Counted from the stretch's first letter, positions 46,119 through 55,689 are shown. The stretch is DNA of 64,000 nucleotides from Pseudidiomarina sediminum DSM 21906 (GCF_000423165.1 NZ_AUHL01000008.1:1-64000), one strand, 5' to 3'. A program made the numbers and translations. The notes: generated by a model not told the origin, from the sequence alone.

Positions 46119-47900
46119 TTAAAACCGTAATGTTCCTTGGTGAATCGCACTGAAAATGTGGCGATCAAGCGGTTGATACCCTTGTTGGCGATCCAACAGT
46201 ACGTAGAGGGGATCGGTAACATGTTCGATGGAAAAATTCTCTAGCTTCAGTTGATGTTTACGTATTTTGAACGTCGAGGTGATGTCATGGGCGCTTTGCA
46301 GCCGAATGAATAGAGGTTGCGCATAGTCGGGTAAGGCTTGACGAATATGCTGGTAAAAAGCCTTGGCGTCGAACGCGCGGCCGTGCTCAAGCACCAAGGA
46401 GACCATACCTGCACGACCTTCAGTGTGGGGCACTTTGACCCCGTAAGCAACGGCTGCAAGTACGCCGTGAAAGCGTCCCGCCTGGGCTTCAACCTCTGTG
46501 GTCGCGACATTCTCCGACTTCCAGCGGAAGGTATCTCCGACCCGATCAACGAAGGCGATATGGCGATAGCCTTGATGGCGCACGAGGTCGCCCGTGTTAA
46601 ACCAACAGTCACCGGGCTTAAATACATCGTGAAACAGTTTCTCAGCGTTGGCTTTAGGATTATGTGTATAGCCGTCAAAGGGGGCTTTAGCGGACACCTT
46701 GGTGAGCAACAGGCCCGTCTCGCCTTTGGCTACTTTCTGAAGACGTCCTTTGCGGTCGCGTTCCGGGGTTTCGTTCACATTGTCAAAGCGAACAATGGCG
46801 AAAGTCATCGGCGAAAATCCGACCGTGCCCTTGAGATTAAAGGCGTTGACGAAGCCTACGTTGCCTTCGCTGGCGCCGTAGAGTTCACAAATACGTGGAA
46901 TACCAAAGCGCTGCTGAAACGCGTCCCAAAGTTCGGGGCGCAAACCATTGCCGACCACCGCGCGCACACCATGTTTGGCGTCATCGTCGCGTGCGGGTTG
47001 CTGGAGTAGATAGCGGCAGACTTCGCCAACATAAACGAAGCAGGTGGCGCGGTAATGCTCGATATCTTGCCAGAAATTGCTGGCGCTAAAGCGTTCAGCG
47101 ATGGCCAAGCAGGTCTGGGTCAATACCGCGGAACTTACCCCAATCGAAAGCGCGGTGTTGTGATGCAAGGGTAAGCAATTGTAGAGCGTATCGCGCGCCT
47201 TTAATGTCAGCGCTAAACGACCAAATGCAATACCTGCTTTATACCAGCGCAAATGCGTCATAGCAGCAGCTTTTGGACGTCCGGTGGTGCCTGAAGTCAT
47301 CATATAAAAACAGGTGTCACCGAGTCGTAAACGTGCGGTTTGGCTCGGGTTGTCATGATAGCGCGCACGCTGTTGCTGCAACCACTCGGCACTTGGAAAG
47401 AAGCTTGGATACTGGCGCAGTTCATCAAACAGCTGGCGTTGTTCGGGCGCAGCGATCACTAGTTTGGGCTGCATGACTGCTAGTGCATGGGCAAGGCTAT
47501 CGCCTTGCTCCTTGGGGTTGAGTAGTCCAGCAATGGCGCCAATCTTATTGATAGCGAAAGCCCAAGCTAACAGCTCTGGACTATTGGGGTAATACAAGGC
47601 AACACAATCGCCGTGCCGGATACCTTGCTGCTGAAGCTGATGCGCTAAGGCATTCACCCACTGATTAAAGGCGGCATAGGTGTAGCTGACATCTTGATGT
47701 TTCAGGAACAAGCGTTGTGGATGACGGTAGGCTGCACGCTGCAAATAATAGCCGGTGGAGCCGCGCCGTTGCTTTTTAGCCCAAGTCAATTGTACTAAGG
47801 TTATGGCAAGTCGTGGTAGCCGTGGGATAAAGCGCACAAAGGTCAACGCCATGGTGCCGAACGAAAAACTATTGTTATTATTTGTTGTTGTTATCGTCAT
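46119..47900 (-). CDS. Long-chain acyl-CoA synthetase, FATP/FadD6-like
   Basis: 593 residues from the ATG at 47900 (AGGTGA about ten bases upstream); an upstream 19-codon extension lacks similarity. AMP-binding domain with the P-loop MMTSGTTGRPKAAAMTH, GLRPELWD, and ELYGASEGN, then GDLVRHQGYRHIAFVDRVGDTFRWKSENV. Activates fatty acids, perhaps imported ones. The N-terminus has a run of four Asn. Pairs with the DUF418 gene. Confidence 0.88.
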   Translation of the reverse strand: MTITTTNNNNSFSFGTMALTFVRFIPRLPRLAITLVQLTWAKKQRRGSTGYYLQRAAYRHPQRLFLKHQDVSYTYAAFNQWVNALAHQLQQQGIRHGDCVALYYPNSPELLAWAFAINKIGAIAGLLNPKEQGDSLAHALAVMQPKLVIAAPEQRQLFDELRQYPSFFPSAEWLQQQRARYHDNPSQTARLRLGDTCFYMMTSGTTGRPKAAAMTHLRWYKAGIAFGRLALTLKARDTLYNCLPLHHNTALSIGVSSAVLTQTCLAIAERFSASNFWQDIEHYRATCFVYVGEVCRYLLQQPARDDDAKHGVRAVVGNGLRPELWDAFQQRFGIPRICELYGASEGNVGFVNAFNLKGTVGFSPMTFAIVRFDNVNETPERDRKGRLQKVAKGETGLLLTKVSAKAPFDGYTHNPKANAEKLFHDVFKPGDCWFNTGDLVRHQGYRHIAFVDRVGDTFRWKSENVATTEVEAQAGRFHGVLAAVAYGVKVPHTEGRAGMVSLVLEHGRAFDAKAFYQHIRQALPDYAQPLFIRLQSAHDITSTFKIRKHQLKLENFSIEHVTDPLYVLLDRQQGYQPLDRHIFSAIHQGTLRF

Positions 47901-48037
47901 AAAAAAGTCACCTAATGAGGTCTTGGCTAGCATAGGAGGCTTTTCAGCTAGAATCAATAGACCCAGGTTGAGGGACGGTCATCTGTTTCGCCCTGTTGTA
48001 CGTATGGTGTTTGTCGATTCAGAAAAAGGAAGTAAAG

Positions 48038-48304
48038 GTGGCGAGCGTTCAACAACATCAATGGTCCGAGGCCGACCGCTCACGTATTATCGAAATGGCG
48101 TGGGAGGATCGCACGCCGTTTGAAGCGATTGCGAGCCTTTATGGGTTAACCGAGCCTGCAGTGATTCAGCTCATGCGCGCATGGTTAAAACCTGCATCGT
48201 TTCGATTATGGCGTAAACGCGTTAGCGCACGGGTGACGAAACACGCAAAGTTACGCGATCCAAAGGTGTTGCGTGGGTATTGTCCAACCCAGTACAAACG
48301 TTGA
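48038..48304 (+). CDS. TIGR03643 / DUF2805 small protein
   Basis: 88 residues, GTG start with AAGGA seven bases upstream. It contains the family signature WSEADRSRIIEMAWEDRTPFEAI, then LTEPAVIQLMRAWLKPASFRLWRKRV, a helix-turn-helix-like pattern with a basic tail. The family often accompanies DUF2256 and photolyase/cryptochrome genes. Here tspO follows 13 bases later. Function unknown. Confidence 0.85.
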   Translation: MASVQQHQWSEADRSRIIEMAWEDRTPFEAIASLYGLTEPAVIQLMRAWLKPASFRLWRKRVSARVTKHAKLRDPKVLRGYCPTQYKR

Positions 48305-48317
48305 AGAGGAAGCTTTG

Positions 48318-48806
48318 ATGTCGGTCATGAAACAGTTTTTAGGTTTAATCGCTTGGTTATTGGTGAGCTTTATTGTGGCTGCGATAGGCGGGCTAGGCTC
48401 GGTCAATGCCCCGGTATTTTATCAAGAATTGCAGTTGCCGAGTTGGGCGCCACCGACCTGGTTGTTTGGGCCAGTGTGGACTGCGCTTTACACCATGATG
48501 GCGGTGGCGGCTTGGCTGGTCTGGCGCCAACATGGCTTTGCAGGAAAAGCCAAAATTGCCTTAAGTATTAATATCGTACAGTTGCTCTTGAATACTTTGT
48601 GGAGCTGGTTGTTTTTTGCGTGGTATTTGGGCGCATTAAGTTTTATTGAAATTGTGCTGCTATGGTTTGCCATTGCTGCGACTGTCGTGGCTTACTGGCG
48701 CTTAAACAAAGCCGCGGCATTGCTTTTGGTGCCTTATTGGTTGTGGGTCACCTTCGCTGCCGGATTAAGCTACAGTATTTGGCAGCTTAATCCGGGCGTC
48801 TTATAA
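48318..48806 (+). CDS. tspO: TspO/MBR family membrane protein
   Basis: 162 residues, five transmembrane helices. LPSWAPPTWLFGPVWTALYTMM and the tryptophan-rich third and fourth segments are typical of TspO, a porphyrin/tetrapyrrole-binding membrane protein linked to stress and light responses. AGAGGA precedes the ATG. Ends two bases from the convergent selO stop. Confidence 0.92.
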   Translation: MSVMKQFLGLIAWLLVSFIVAAIGGLGSVNAPVFYQELQLPSWAPPTWLFGPVWTALYTMMAVAAWLVWRQHGFAGKAKIALSINIVQLLLNTLWSWLFFAWYLGALSFIEIVLLWFAIAATVVAYWRLNKAAALLLVPYWLWVTFAAGLSYSIWQLNPGVL

Positions 48807-48808
48807 GC

Positions 48809-50242
48809 TTAAGTGCCGCAGAAGGTTTGTTTCACTTGCTCTTGTGCGCTGGCCGGTCGCATCAGATCGGCCAGCTCCTCACGCTCATGGTAGGGCTTTT
48901 TCAGAGCGTCATGCAAACGATTAAAGCGCGTCAATGCCCCGGTTTCGAGCACTTCTTGAATCATCGCTTCCACCAAGTGATTGCGTGGAATATAGGCCGG
49001 ATTCACCAGTTTTAACTGGCTGCGCGCCGCCAATGACGGTAACGCTTGCTGCCACTTTTGATACCACTTTTGCCAATCTTCATGCCGCTCAAATAAGGCC
49101 GCGAGACGCTCTGAGTCGGCATCGCCGAGATAGCGAAAGGCAAGGGTGAAATCAACACCGCGTTGCTGCATTAAATCAAGATAATCCTGCGCAAGTTGAC
49201 GGTTTTCGACACTGTCATTCAGACCTAATTTTGCGGTCATACGTTGCCAATAGTAGTGCTGATAGCTGCTTTCAAATTCGGTGACAGCTTGGGTCGCTTG
49301 CTCTATCGCGGTGGCTTCATCGGCATCAAACAACGGCAGCAAAGTTTCGGCATAGCGTGCCAAGTTCCACATCGCGATCGGCGGCTGGTTTTGGAACATA
49401 TAGCGGCCACGCTGGTCGATGGCACTAAACACTGTGGCTGGGTCGTAAGCTTCCATAAAGGCACAGGGACCGTAATCAATGGTTTCCCCGGATAAGGTCA
49501 TGTTATCGGTATTCATCACGCCATGAATAAAGCCGAGCGACATCCACTGGGCAATTAGTTGCGCTTGTTGATCAATGACCGCCTTTAACAGCGCCAGATA
49601 AGGTGCGTCTTGGTCAGCGCAGCTTGGGTAGTGGCGCTGAATAACATAGTCGGCAAAGGCTTTGAGCAGTTTCTTCTCACGCAACGCCAACACGTATTGC
49701 GCGGTACCAACACGTAAATGACTTTTACTGACCCGTGTGAGCACGGCGCCGGGTTGAGCCGGATCGCGCTGCACCCATTCACTGGTCGCTACTGCCGCTA
49801 ACGCACGGGTGGTAGGCACCCCGAGGGTATGCATGGCTTCACTGACGAGGTACTCACGGAGCACTGGCCCAATGGGCGCGCGGCCATCACCGCCGCGTGA
49901 GTAGGGCGTGCGTCCAGCACCTTTCAGTTGGAGATCATACCGTTCGCCATCAGCGGCGATCACCTCTGTTAATAACAACGCGCGGCCATCGCCGAGTTGC
50001 GGCACAAAGTGGGCAAACTGATGTCCTGCATAAGCTAACGCATGCGGTTGAGCCCAATCAGGGGTGCTGTTGCCGGCAAAAACTTGTGCGCCAAGTTCAG
50101 TCGCGCAGAGCGTTTCAGGGAGCTGGAGTAAGGCCGCCAGTTCACTGTTGAAGGCTAACCATTGCGGTTGCTTTACCGGTGTGGGTTGGCAAGCGGTACT
50201 TAAGCGTGGGTCCAGTTTTACATAGGAGAGTTCGGTGTGCAT
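48809..50242 (-). CDS. selO: Protein adenylyltransferase SelO (YdiU)
   Basis: 477 residues. A pseudokinase-fold AMPylase. GDGRALLLTEV, LQLKGAGRTPYSRGGDGRA, GVPTTRALA and MNTDNMTLSGETIDYGPCAFM, blocks typical of SelO, are all present, including the HGVMNTDN catalytic loop. A C-terminal cysteine (QTFCGT) replaces the selenocysteine of metazoan SelO, as usual in bacteria. Its 5' end overlaps the 3' end of the lysR gene by 25 bases, so the two form an operon. Confidence 0.92.
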   Translation of the reverse strand: MHTELSYVKLDPRLSTACQPTPVKQPQWLAFNSELAALLQLPETLCATELGAQVFAGNSTPDWAQPHALAYAGHQFAHFVPQLGDGRALLLTEVIAADGERYDLQLKGAGRTPYSRGGDGRAPIGPVLREYLVSEAMHTLGVPTTRALAAVATSEWVQRDPAQPGAVLTRVSKSHLRVGTAQYVLALREKKLLKAFADYVIQRHYPSCADQDAPYLALLKAVIDQQAQLIAQWMSLGFIHGVMNTDNMTLSGETIDYGPCAFMEAYDPATVFSAIDQRGRYMFQNQPPIAMWNLARYAETLLPLFDADEATAIEQATQAVTEFESSYQHYYWQRMTAKLGLNDSVENRQLAQDYLDLMQQRGVDFTLAFRYLGDADSERLAALFERHEDWQKWYQKWQQALPSLAARSQLKLVNPAYIPRNHLVEAMIQEVLETGALTRFNRLHDALKKPYHEREELADLMRPASAQEQVKQTFCGT

Positions 50243-51153
50243 GATGCCTCGCTGACCGTGTCGTTGGTGAGCCAAAAGTGTAACAGTTCTGGCAATAAAG
50301 GATGACCGAATTTACGTGTGAGGGTAACGGCATAAAAGTTTTCGAAGGCATTGGGCAAGGCGAAACGCTTACTCAACAAACCGCTGATCAGCTCGTCGCG
50401 CACCACAACTTCAGGCATCACGGTAAGCGCTCCGCTGTCACGTGCTAAGAGGCGTAGCATTGCCATATCATCCGCTTCAGCAATGATTTCAGGTTCAAAG
50501 TTGTGTTGCGTACAAAAGCTATCAAACGCCGTGCGCACCGGTGAGGTGACGCTGGGTACCACCCATTTCTGTTGGGTGTAGCTGGCATCCATCTGCGCTG
50601 GTAAATGCGCCAACTCTGCCGGCGCGATGACGCTAACCGCTTGACGCGTTAACAATTGGGTTTGCCAAGCAATGTCGGCGTAACTGGTGACTTCACGGTT
50701 GGTCAAGACGATATCTATTTGATGCTGCGCCAGTAATTCCAGCAATTCATTTTGCGGACGCGCGACCAAGCGAAATTTTAATGCTGAGCCTTGCTTGGTT
50801 TTGTCCATTAAAGGCTCGATAAAGCTCTCGATAAAGTTACGCGACATACTCGATAAGACCCCCAGCCGCAGGGTGGGGACGGTGGTTGCTCCGCGTGTTA
50901 ACAGCTGCTGTAACTCTTCACCGCGGCGAAAAATATCTTCCGCGTACACCAACACACGCTGCCCCAGCTCAGTCAATACCAGACGCCGCCCCTCACGGGA
51001 GAATAGCGGTTGGCCAATACTGTGTTCCAGTTGATTGATTTGGGCCGAGAGCGCCGACTGTGACAGAGCCAGTTGTTCCGCGGTGGCGGTAAGGTTGCCA
51101 TGCTTGGCGACCCGCCAGAAGTAATAAAGATGATGGTAGTTCAGACGTGGCAT
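50218..51153 (-). CDS. LysR-family regulator beside the dab operon
   Basis: 311 residues from the ATG at 51153 (AGG seven bases upstream). N-terminal HTH (HLYYFWRVAKHGNLTATAEQLALSQSALSAQINQLE) resembles NhaR-type LysR proteins, with a LysR effector domain after about residue 90. Divergent from dabB; LysR proteins commonly adjoin dab loci and probably sense inorganic-carbon status. selO is its downstream partner. Confidence 0.9.
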   Translation of the reverse strand: MPRLNYHHLYYFWRVAKHGNLTATAEQLALSQSALSAQINQLEHSIGQPLFSREGRRLVLTELGQRVLVYAEDIFRRGEELQQLLTRGATTVPTLRLGVLSSMSRNFIESFIEPLMDKTKQGSALKFRLVARPQNELLELLAQHQIDIVLTNREVTSYADIAWQTQLLTRQAVSVIAPAELAHLPAQMDASYTQQKWVVPSVTSPVRTAFDSFCTQHNFEPEIIAEADDMAMLRLLARDSGALTVMPEVVVRDELISGLLSKRFALPNAFENFYAVTLTRKFGHPLLPELLHFWLTNDTVSEASCTPNSPM

Positions 51154-51161
51154 CGGCAAAC

Positions 51162-51176
51162 CTATTTATAAAATAG
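51162..51176. promoter_or_regulatory. Candidate LysR operator in the lysR/dabB gap
   Basis: CTATTTATAAAATAG, a 6-bp dyad (CTATTT/AAATAG) around ATA. A direct repeat AATAGAA at about 51172 and 51185 adds to it. The location, just upstream of the LysR ATG, suits autoregulation. Confidence 0.4.
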
Positions 51177-51263
51177 AACGAATCAATAGAATATATGTAT
51201 TTTTAGTATGCTTCCAGTCTCTGCACAATAGCGCCATCAACCCATCGAGGAGACGAACGAAAC

Positions 51264-52703
51264 ATGTTATGGCGCAGCGCACAAGGGCTATTGCTCATAT
51301 TAGGAGTGGGGTTTGCGGTGGTCAGTGGCTTGGTTGCAAACGCGCTGATGGCTCCTCTCGGGGTATCGGGCGTGTTACTTACATCACTGAGTGCTGGTTT
51401 TGCCGCAATGATCTGCTTTATTGGTCTGATAGTGCTGCGTTATGCCGCTGTACAGTTTCGTGATGAGCCGGATCAGCACCGCTTCTTTTGGCGTCTGGTC
51501 GCGACCTTAAGTGCCATCTTAGTTACCGCTGTCGCAGATCATTTTCTATTGTTTTGGCTCGGCTGGGTGACCGTTAGTCTCACCTTACACCGTTTGCTGC
51601 TGTTTTATCCGGACCGACCTCGGGCAATCCTCGCCGCGCATAAAAAGTTTATTTTTGCGCGTATCGCCGAAACCTTGTTAGCCGTTGTGCTACTGACCTT
51701 GTATTGGCACTTCGATATTGTGCGGATCAGTGCGTTAGGGCAACTGGCTCACAACCACGTCAGCCATCTGCTTGCTTTGCTCCTGGTCACCGTGGCCGCG
51801 ATGAAGTGTGCGCAACTGCCGGTGCATGGCTGGCTGTTACAAGTGGTCGAAGCACCAACAGCCGTTTCGGCATTGCTGCATGCCGGCATTATTAACCTCG
51901 GCGGCTACTTGCTATTGCAGTTTACGCCGCTGCTCGCCCCGGCTGAAGCCGCACGCTGGTTGTTAGCAGTGGTGGCTGGCATCAGCATGTTAGTTGCTGC
52001 GTCGGTCACGATGACGCGGATTAGCGTCAAGGTGCGCTTAGCTTGGTCAACGGTGGCGCAAATGGCGTTGATGTTGGTGGAAATCAGTCTGGGTTATTAC
52101 GCCTTAGCCATGCTGCATTTGGTCGCGCACTCGTGTTACAAGGCGCATGCCTTCTTAATGGCCGGAAGCGTCGTGGAGCAACATGAGCGGCAAAAGTTCG
52201 CACAAGTGGGGTTGCCTAAGTTCCAGAGCTTGCTACTGGGGGCAAGCGTAGCGTTGGTACTGGTTGTGATGACCGTAGCGCTGGTCGATAAAGCGTTTTA
52301 TTTGGCGCCCTGGTTCGCGGTGGGCATGGCGTTAGCATTGTGGTTGGCTTCTGAAGTTGAACAGTTAAGCTGGCGTTATGCCATTCGGACCTTGGGCAAT
52401 GCTGCGGCATGGCTACTGCTGTATAGCTTAGGCGTTTGGGGGCTCAATCATCTTCTCCCCAGCCCCGCGTCGCAGAACTACCTGATCGGCATCGATGTTT
52501 GGATTTGTCTGGTCTTGGTCGCGATTGCGAGCGTGTATTTTTGGCTGCTGTATCACCCGCATCAGGCCCTTGGGCACCGTCTGTTTATTGCCCTGAACGC
52601 TGGGCTCTATCTTGATGAGTGGGCGACACGGTTGACCTTACGCATGTGGCCGCTGCGCTCACGTGGTGCAGCACCGAAGTTTGTTTTGGAGAACAAATCA
52701 TGA
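51264..52703 (+). CDS. dabB: Inorganic carbon transporter subunit DabB (NuoL-like)
   Basis: 479 residues, about 14 membrane helices, proton-antiporter fold. LPVHGWLLQVVEAPTAVSALLHAGIINLGGYLLLQ is the NuoL/antiporter region with conserved His and Glu. DabB gives the membrane energy coupling for DabA. GAGGAG precedes the ATG. Its stop overlaps the dabA start (ATGA). Confidence 0.92.
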   Translation: MLWRSAQGLLLILGVGFAVVSGLVANALMAPLGVSGVLLTSLSAGFAAMICFIGLIVLRYAAVQFRDEPDQHRFFWRLVATLSAILVTAVADHFLLFWLGWVTVSLTLHRLLLFYPDRPRAILAAHKKFIFARIAETLLAVVLLTLYWHFDIVRISALGQLAHNHVSHLLALLLVTVAAMKCAQLPVHGWLLQVVEAPTAVSALLHAGIINLGGYLLLQFTPLLAPAEAARWLLAVVAGISMLVAASVTMTRISVKVRLAWSTVAQMALMLVEISLGYYALAMLHLVAHSCYKAHAFLMAGSVVEQHERQKFAQVGLPKFQSLLLGASVALVLVVMTVALVDKAFYLAPWFAVGMALALWLASEVEQLSWRYAIRTLGNAAAWLLLYSLGVWGLNHLLPSPASQNYLIGIDVWICLVLVAIASVYFWLLYHPHQALGHRLFIALNAGLYLDEWATRLTLRMWPLRSRGAAPKFVLENKS

Positions 52704-55096
52704 CGATGTTGAAACTGCAACAGCAGGTAACGCAGCAAGTAGCACCGGTCTGGCCGCTGGCGCGGAGTATTGCGGTCAACCCTTGGTGGCAACAGCACCA
52801 ACAGCCTATAGCGGATGTTGCGGCACGGCAATGGGCGCGAAAAAATGTGCGTATGCTAATGCCGCCAAGCTATTACAAAGAGTGTTGGCTCAGTAGTATT
52901 CAAGAACACCATTTGCGCACTGCCGCAGCGCTTGAACAAGTACCAATGTCCGTTGCTGAACTCCTTAATGCGCTGTCGCACGCCAACGCAAGTGAGCAAC
53001 GCTGTGAGCCAGCACTGCCGAGTGTGGCAAGCCTGTTGGATGCAACGTCAGCCTCGGCCAAACAGCTTCCGTGGGCGACAGAAATTGTCCAGCAAATCAG
53101 TCAATTTTGTGCCTTGTGGGTGAATTATCCTGAACAATTTGATGCGCGATCTAGAGAGGACGCTATGTATTTGGCATGGCGGGACATTGTGCGGCACGAC
53201 CGCGGGATTGCCTTGGTGGTTGGTGACACCCAGGTACGCAGGTTGTTGGCGCAATTGCCACGCACAAGCGAGGAACTCTGGCAACAGGTGATTGCTGCGG
53301 TGGCTTTGCCGGATGTGGCGCAGCAACAGGCATGGTTAGAGCGCATCTTGCACGATGTTTATGGCTGGGCAAGTATCTTCGCGCAACGCCGTTGGGAGCG
53401 TCAAGGCGCGTCAGGTGCGCATGAAAATGATGCCTTGAACCAATTGCTGACCATTCGCTTGGCATGGGAATGGGTGTGCTGGCAACGTGCTACGTCGTGT
53501 CAGCAGCAAGCCTTGCGCGAGTGCTATGCACGCCTGCCAGAGCTGGAAGCCGATGCGCAGCAAAGCCATGCGCCGTTATGGGTTTGGCAACGTGCATTAG
53601 AGTTAAGTTACCAACAACAGTTGCAGCACAAGTTACAGACCGCGCTGGCGTCGCCAACGCCGCCAGCGACGCTGCAAGCGGTGTTTTGTATCGATGTGCG
53701 TTCTGAACCGATACGCCGGGCACTCGAAGCGCAAAGTGAACAGGTGCAAACCTTTGGTTTTGCGGGCTTCTTTGGCCTGCCGTTAAATTATTGTGTGAGC
53801 GATGGCCTGCAAAAACCGCAAGTGCCGGGCTTACTGTCTGCGCAATTTAGTGTGCAGCAAGCGGCCGACGCGACTGCGCACGCACGGCGGCGACGCAGTT
53901 GGCGTGCGGCCAGCTGGCACCGTTCCTTGGAAAGTCCAGCTGGTGCTTATGGTTGGGTTGAAATGAGTGGCTTGGCGAAAGTATGGAAGCTACTCGAGCG
54001 AAGCTTTTTCCCGAAACCGCAATTACGCATAGGTTCTGAAGTGATCCGTGAAAGTGCTTGGCAGATCCGTCACCACGACCAGCCGTTAAGTGTGGCGCAA
54101 CAGGCGAACTTGGCCGCCAATGCGCTGAAAGGTATGGGGTTAACGCGAGAATTTGCGCCAGCGGTGGTATTGGTCGGGCATAGCGCCTGTGTCACCAATA
54201 ACCCGCATGCCGCGAGTCTCGATTGTGGAGCGTGTGGGGGGCAGTCTGGTGAAGTGAATGCGCGGGTACTGGCACAGTTGTTTAATGATCACCAGGTGCG
54301 GACACACTTGGCGCACGAGTATGGTATCCACATTCCTGAACAAACGGTGTTTTACGCAGCGTTGCACGATACCACGCAACAGCAACTGCGCTTGTTATCG
54401 GCTAGCCAAGCACCTGCGATGGTGGCGGCTTATTTCACCAAGGCGAGTAGTTTGGCGCAGCAAGAGCAGCGCACCCGCTTAGTTGACCGTCCGCAAGCGT
54501 TAAATGCGCTATCGCGGCGGGCGGCAAACTGGGCCGAGTTACGTCCCGAGTGGGGCCTTGCGCGGAACGCCGCGATGATTATCGGACCGCGTGCGGCTAC
54601 CCGAAAGAGTCACTTTGATGGTCGTACGTTTTTGCATAGTTACGATGCCGCGCAAGACCCTGATGCGGGCTTATTACGACAACTACTGACAGCGCCGATG
54701 GTGGTGGCTCATTGGATCAACATGCAGTACTACGGCTCCATGACCGCACCCGAAACCTTCGGGAGTGGCAACAAAATGCTGCATAACGTGGTCGCTGATG
54801 GGGTCGGCGTGTTTGAAGGCAATGGCGGCGACTTGCGGATTGGACTAGCCAAGCAGTCCTTGCACGATGGTCAGCAGTGGTACCACCAACCGTTACGCTT
54901 GACCGTCGTGGTTGCCGCGCCCATTGAAGCGTTAGAGCTGGTGCTGGCAAGTGAAAAGGTCGTACGTGATTTGGTAGAGCAACATTGGCTGCATTTGTGG
55001 CAGTGGCAACCAGCCACAGGTGCGTTAAAACAACGCTGTGATGGGCGTTGGCACGAACTCTCTGAGGCGCTGTTTGACGCCGTCGATATAAGTTAA
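52700..55096 (+). CDS. dabA: Inorganic carbon transporter subunit DabA (DUF2309)
   Basis: 798 residues. A carbonic-anhydrase-like vectorial enzyme that hydrates CO2 to bicarbonate. Predicted zinc ligands and catalytic residues by family alignment: CIDVRSE (Cys and Asp), GHSACVTNNPHAASLDCGACGGQSG (His and Cys). Starts with ATG in the ATGA overlap with dabB; a second ATG two codons later is possible. The stop interlocks (TTAA) with that of the response regulator gene. Confidence 0.93.
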   Translation: MTMLKLQQQVTQQVAPVWPLARSIAVNPWWQQHQQPIADVAARQWARKNVRMLMPPSYYKECWLSSIQEHHLRTAAALEQVPMSVAELLNALSHANASEQRCEPALPSVASLLDATSASAKQLPWATEIVQQISQFCALWVNYPEQFDARSREDAMYLAWRDIVRHDRGIALVVGDTQVRRLLAQLPRTSEELWQQVIAAVALPDVAQQQAWLERILHDVYGWASIFAQRRWERQGASGAHENDALNQLLTIRLAWEWVCWQRATSCQQQALRECYARLPELEADAQQSHAPLWVWQRALELSYQQQLQHKLQTALASPTPPATLQAVFCIDVRSEPIRRALEAQSEQVQTFGFAGFFGLPLNYCVSDGLQKPQVPGLLSAQFSVQQAADATAHARRRRSWRAASWHRSLESPAGAYGWVEMSGLAKVWKLLERSFFPKPQLRIGSEVIRESAWQIRHHDQPLSVAQQANLAANALKGMGLTREFAPAVVLVGHSACVTNNPHAASLDCGACGGQSGEVNARVLAQLFNDHQVRTHLAHEYGIHIPEQTVFYAALHDTTQQQLRLLSASQAPAMVAAYFTKASSLAQQEQRTRLVDRPQALNALSRRAANWAELRPEWGLARNAAMIIGPRAATRKSHFDGRTFLHSYDAAQDPDAGLLRQLLTAPMVVAHWINMQYYGSMTAPETFGSGNKMLHNVVADGVGVFEGNGGDLRIGLAKQSLHDGQQWYHQPLRLTVVVAAPIEALELVLASEKVVRDLVEQHWLHLWQWQPATGALKQRCDGRWHELSEALFDAVDIS

Positions 55097-55689
55097 AGCC
55101 AGCCGTTCCGTTGGGCGATACGGGCTGCTTCAATGCGGTTACTGGCGTGTAACTTGCTCATTGCTTCAGATAAGCAATTGCGCGCTGTGCCTTCAGCAAT
55201 AAACAATGCCGTTGCGATAGCGGCAGTGCTATGTCCGTCGGCGGCGAGGCGCAGGGCTTTTCGCTCTCGCTCCGTTAACGGGTCGTGATGATCTAAGCTT
55301 TGCAGCAGCAGTGCATTGGCAATGACACGCTGCCCTTGCAACACCTGTTGTAGACTTTGCAACAATTCTTCAATCGGCGCGTCTTTTAAGATAAAGCCGT
55401 CGGCTCCGGCTTGAATCGCCCGCTGAATATAGCCACTGCGATGAAAGGTTGTGATCACCACGACCTTGGTCGCTGGCGCATGCTGTTTGCTCCACTGCAA
55501 CAGCTCAAGACCTGTCAGGTTTGGCATCTCAATATCGGTCAGAACCACATCATAAGGTTGGTGCTGCAAGGCCTGTTGAGCTTGCTGGCCGTCGGCAACT
55601 TCATGTACGTCATAGTCACCTTCGAGGCGTAATAACGCCGCAAGCGCATTGCGCACCATGGTTTGATCTTCAGCGAGTAACAGTTTCAT
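55093..55689 (-). CDS. NarL/DesR-type response regulator
   Basis: 198 residues from the ATG at 55689. Receiver domain with phospho-accepting Asp in DVVLTDIEMPNLTG (near residue 54) and Thr/Lys switch residues, then a LuxR-type HTH (LTERERKALRLAADGHSTAAIATALFIAEGTARNCLSEAMSKL). Coupled to the histidine kinase by an ATGA overlap. Controls, presumably, the divergent ABC transporter. Confidence 0.92.
   Translation of the reverse strand: MKLLLAEDQTMVRNALAALLRLEGDYDVHEVADGQQAQQALQHQPYDVVLTDIEMPNLTGLELLQWSKQHAPATKVVVITTFHRSGYIQRAIQAGADGFILKDAPIEELLQSLQQVLQGQRVIANALLLQSLDHHDPLTERERKALRLAADGHSTAAIATALFIAEGTARNCLSEAMSKLHASNRIEAARIAQRNGWL

Noticed and set aside
46338-47009. Long open frame (223 codons) opposite the acyl-CoA synthetase
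   Set aside because: It is antisense to conserved AMP-binding motifs, has no family features and no ribosome-binding site; a composition shadow.
48809-48850. Selenocysteine codon/SECIS in selO
   Set aside because: The C-terminus has an ordinary cysteine and normal stop; no in-frame TGA.
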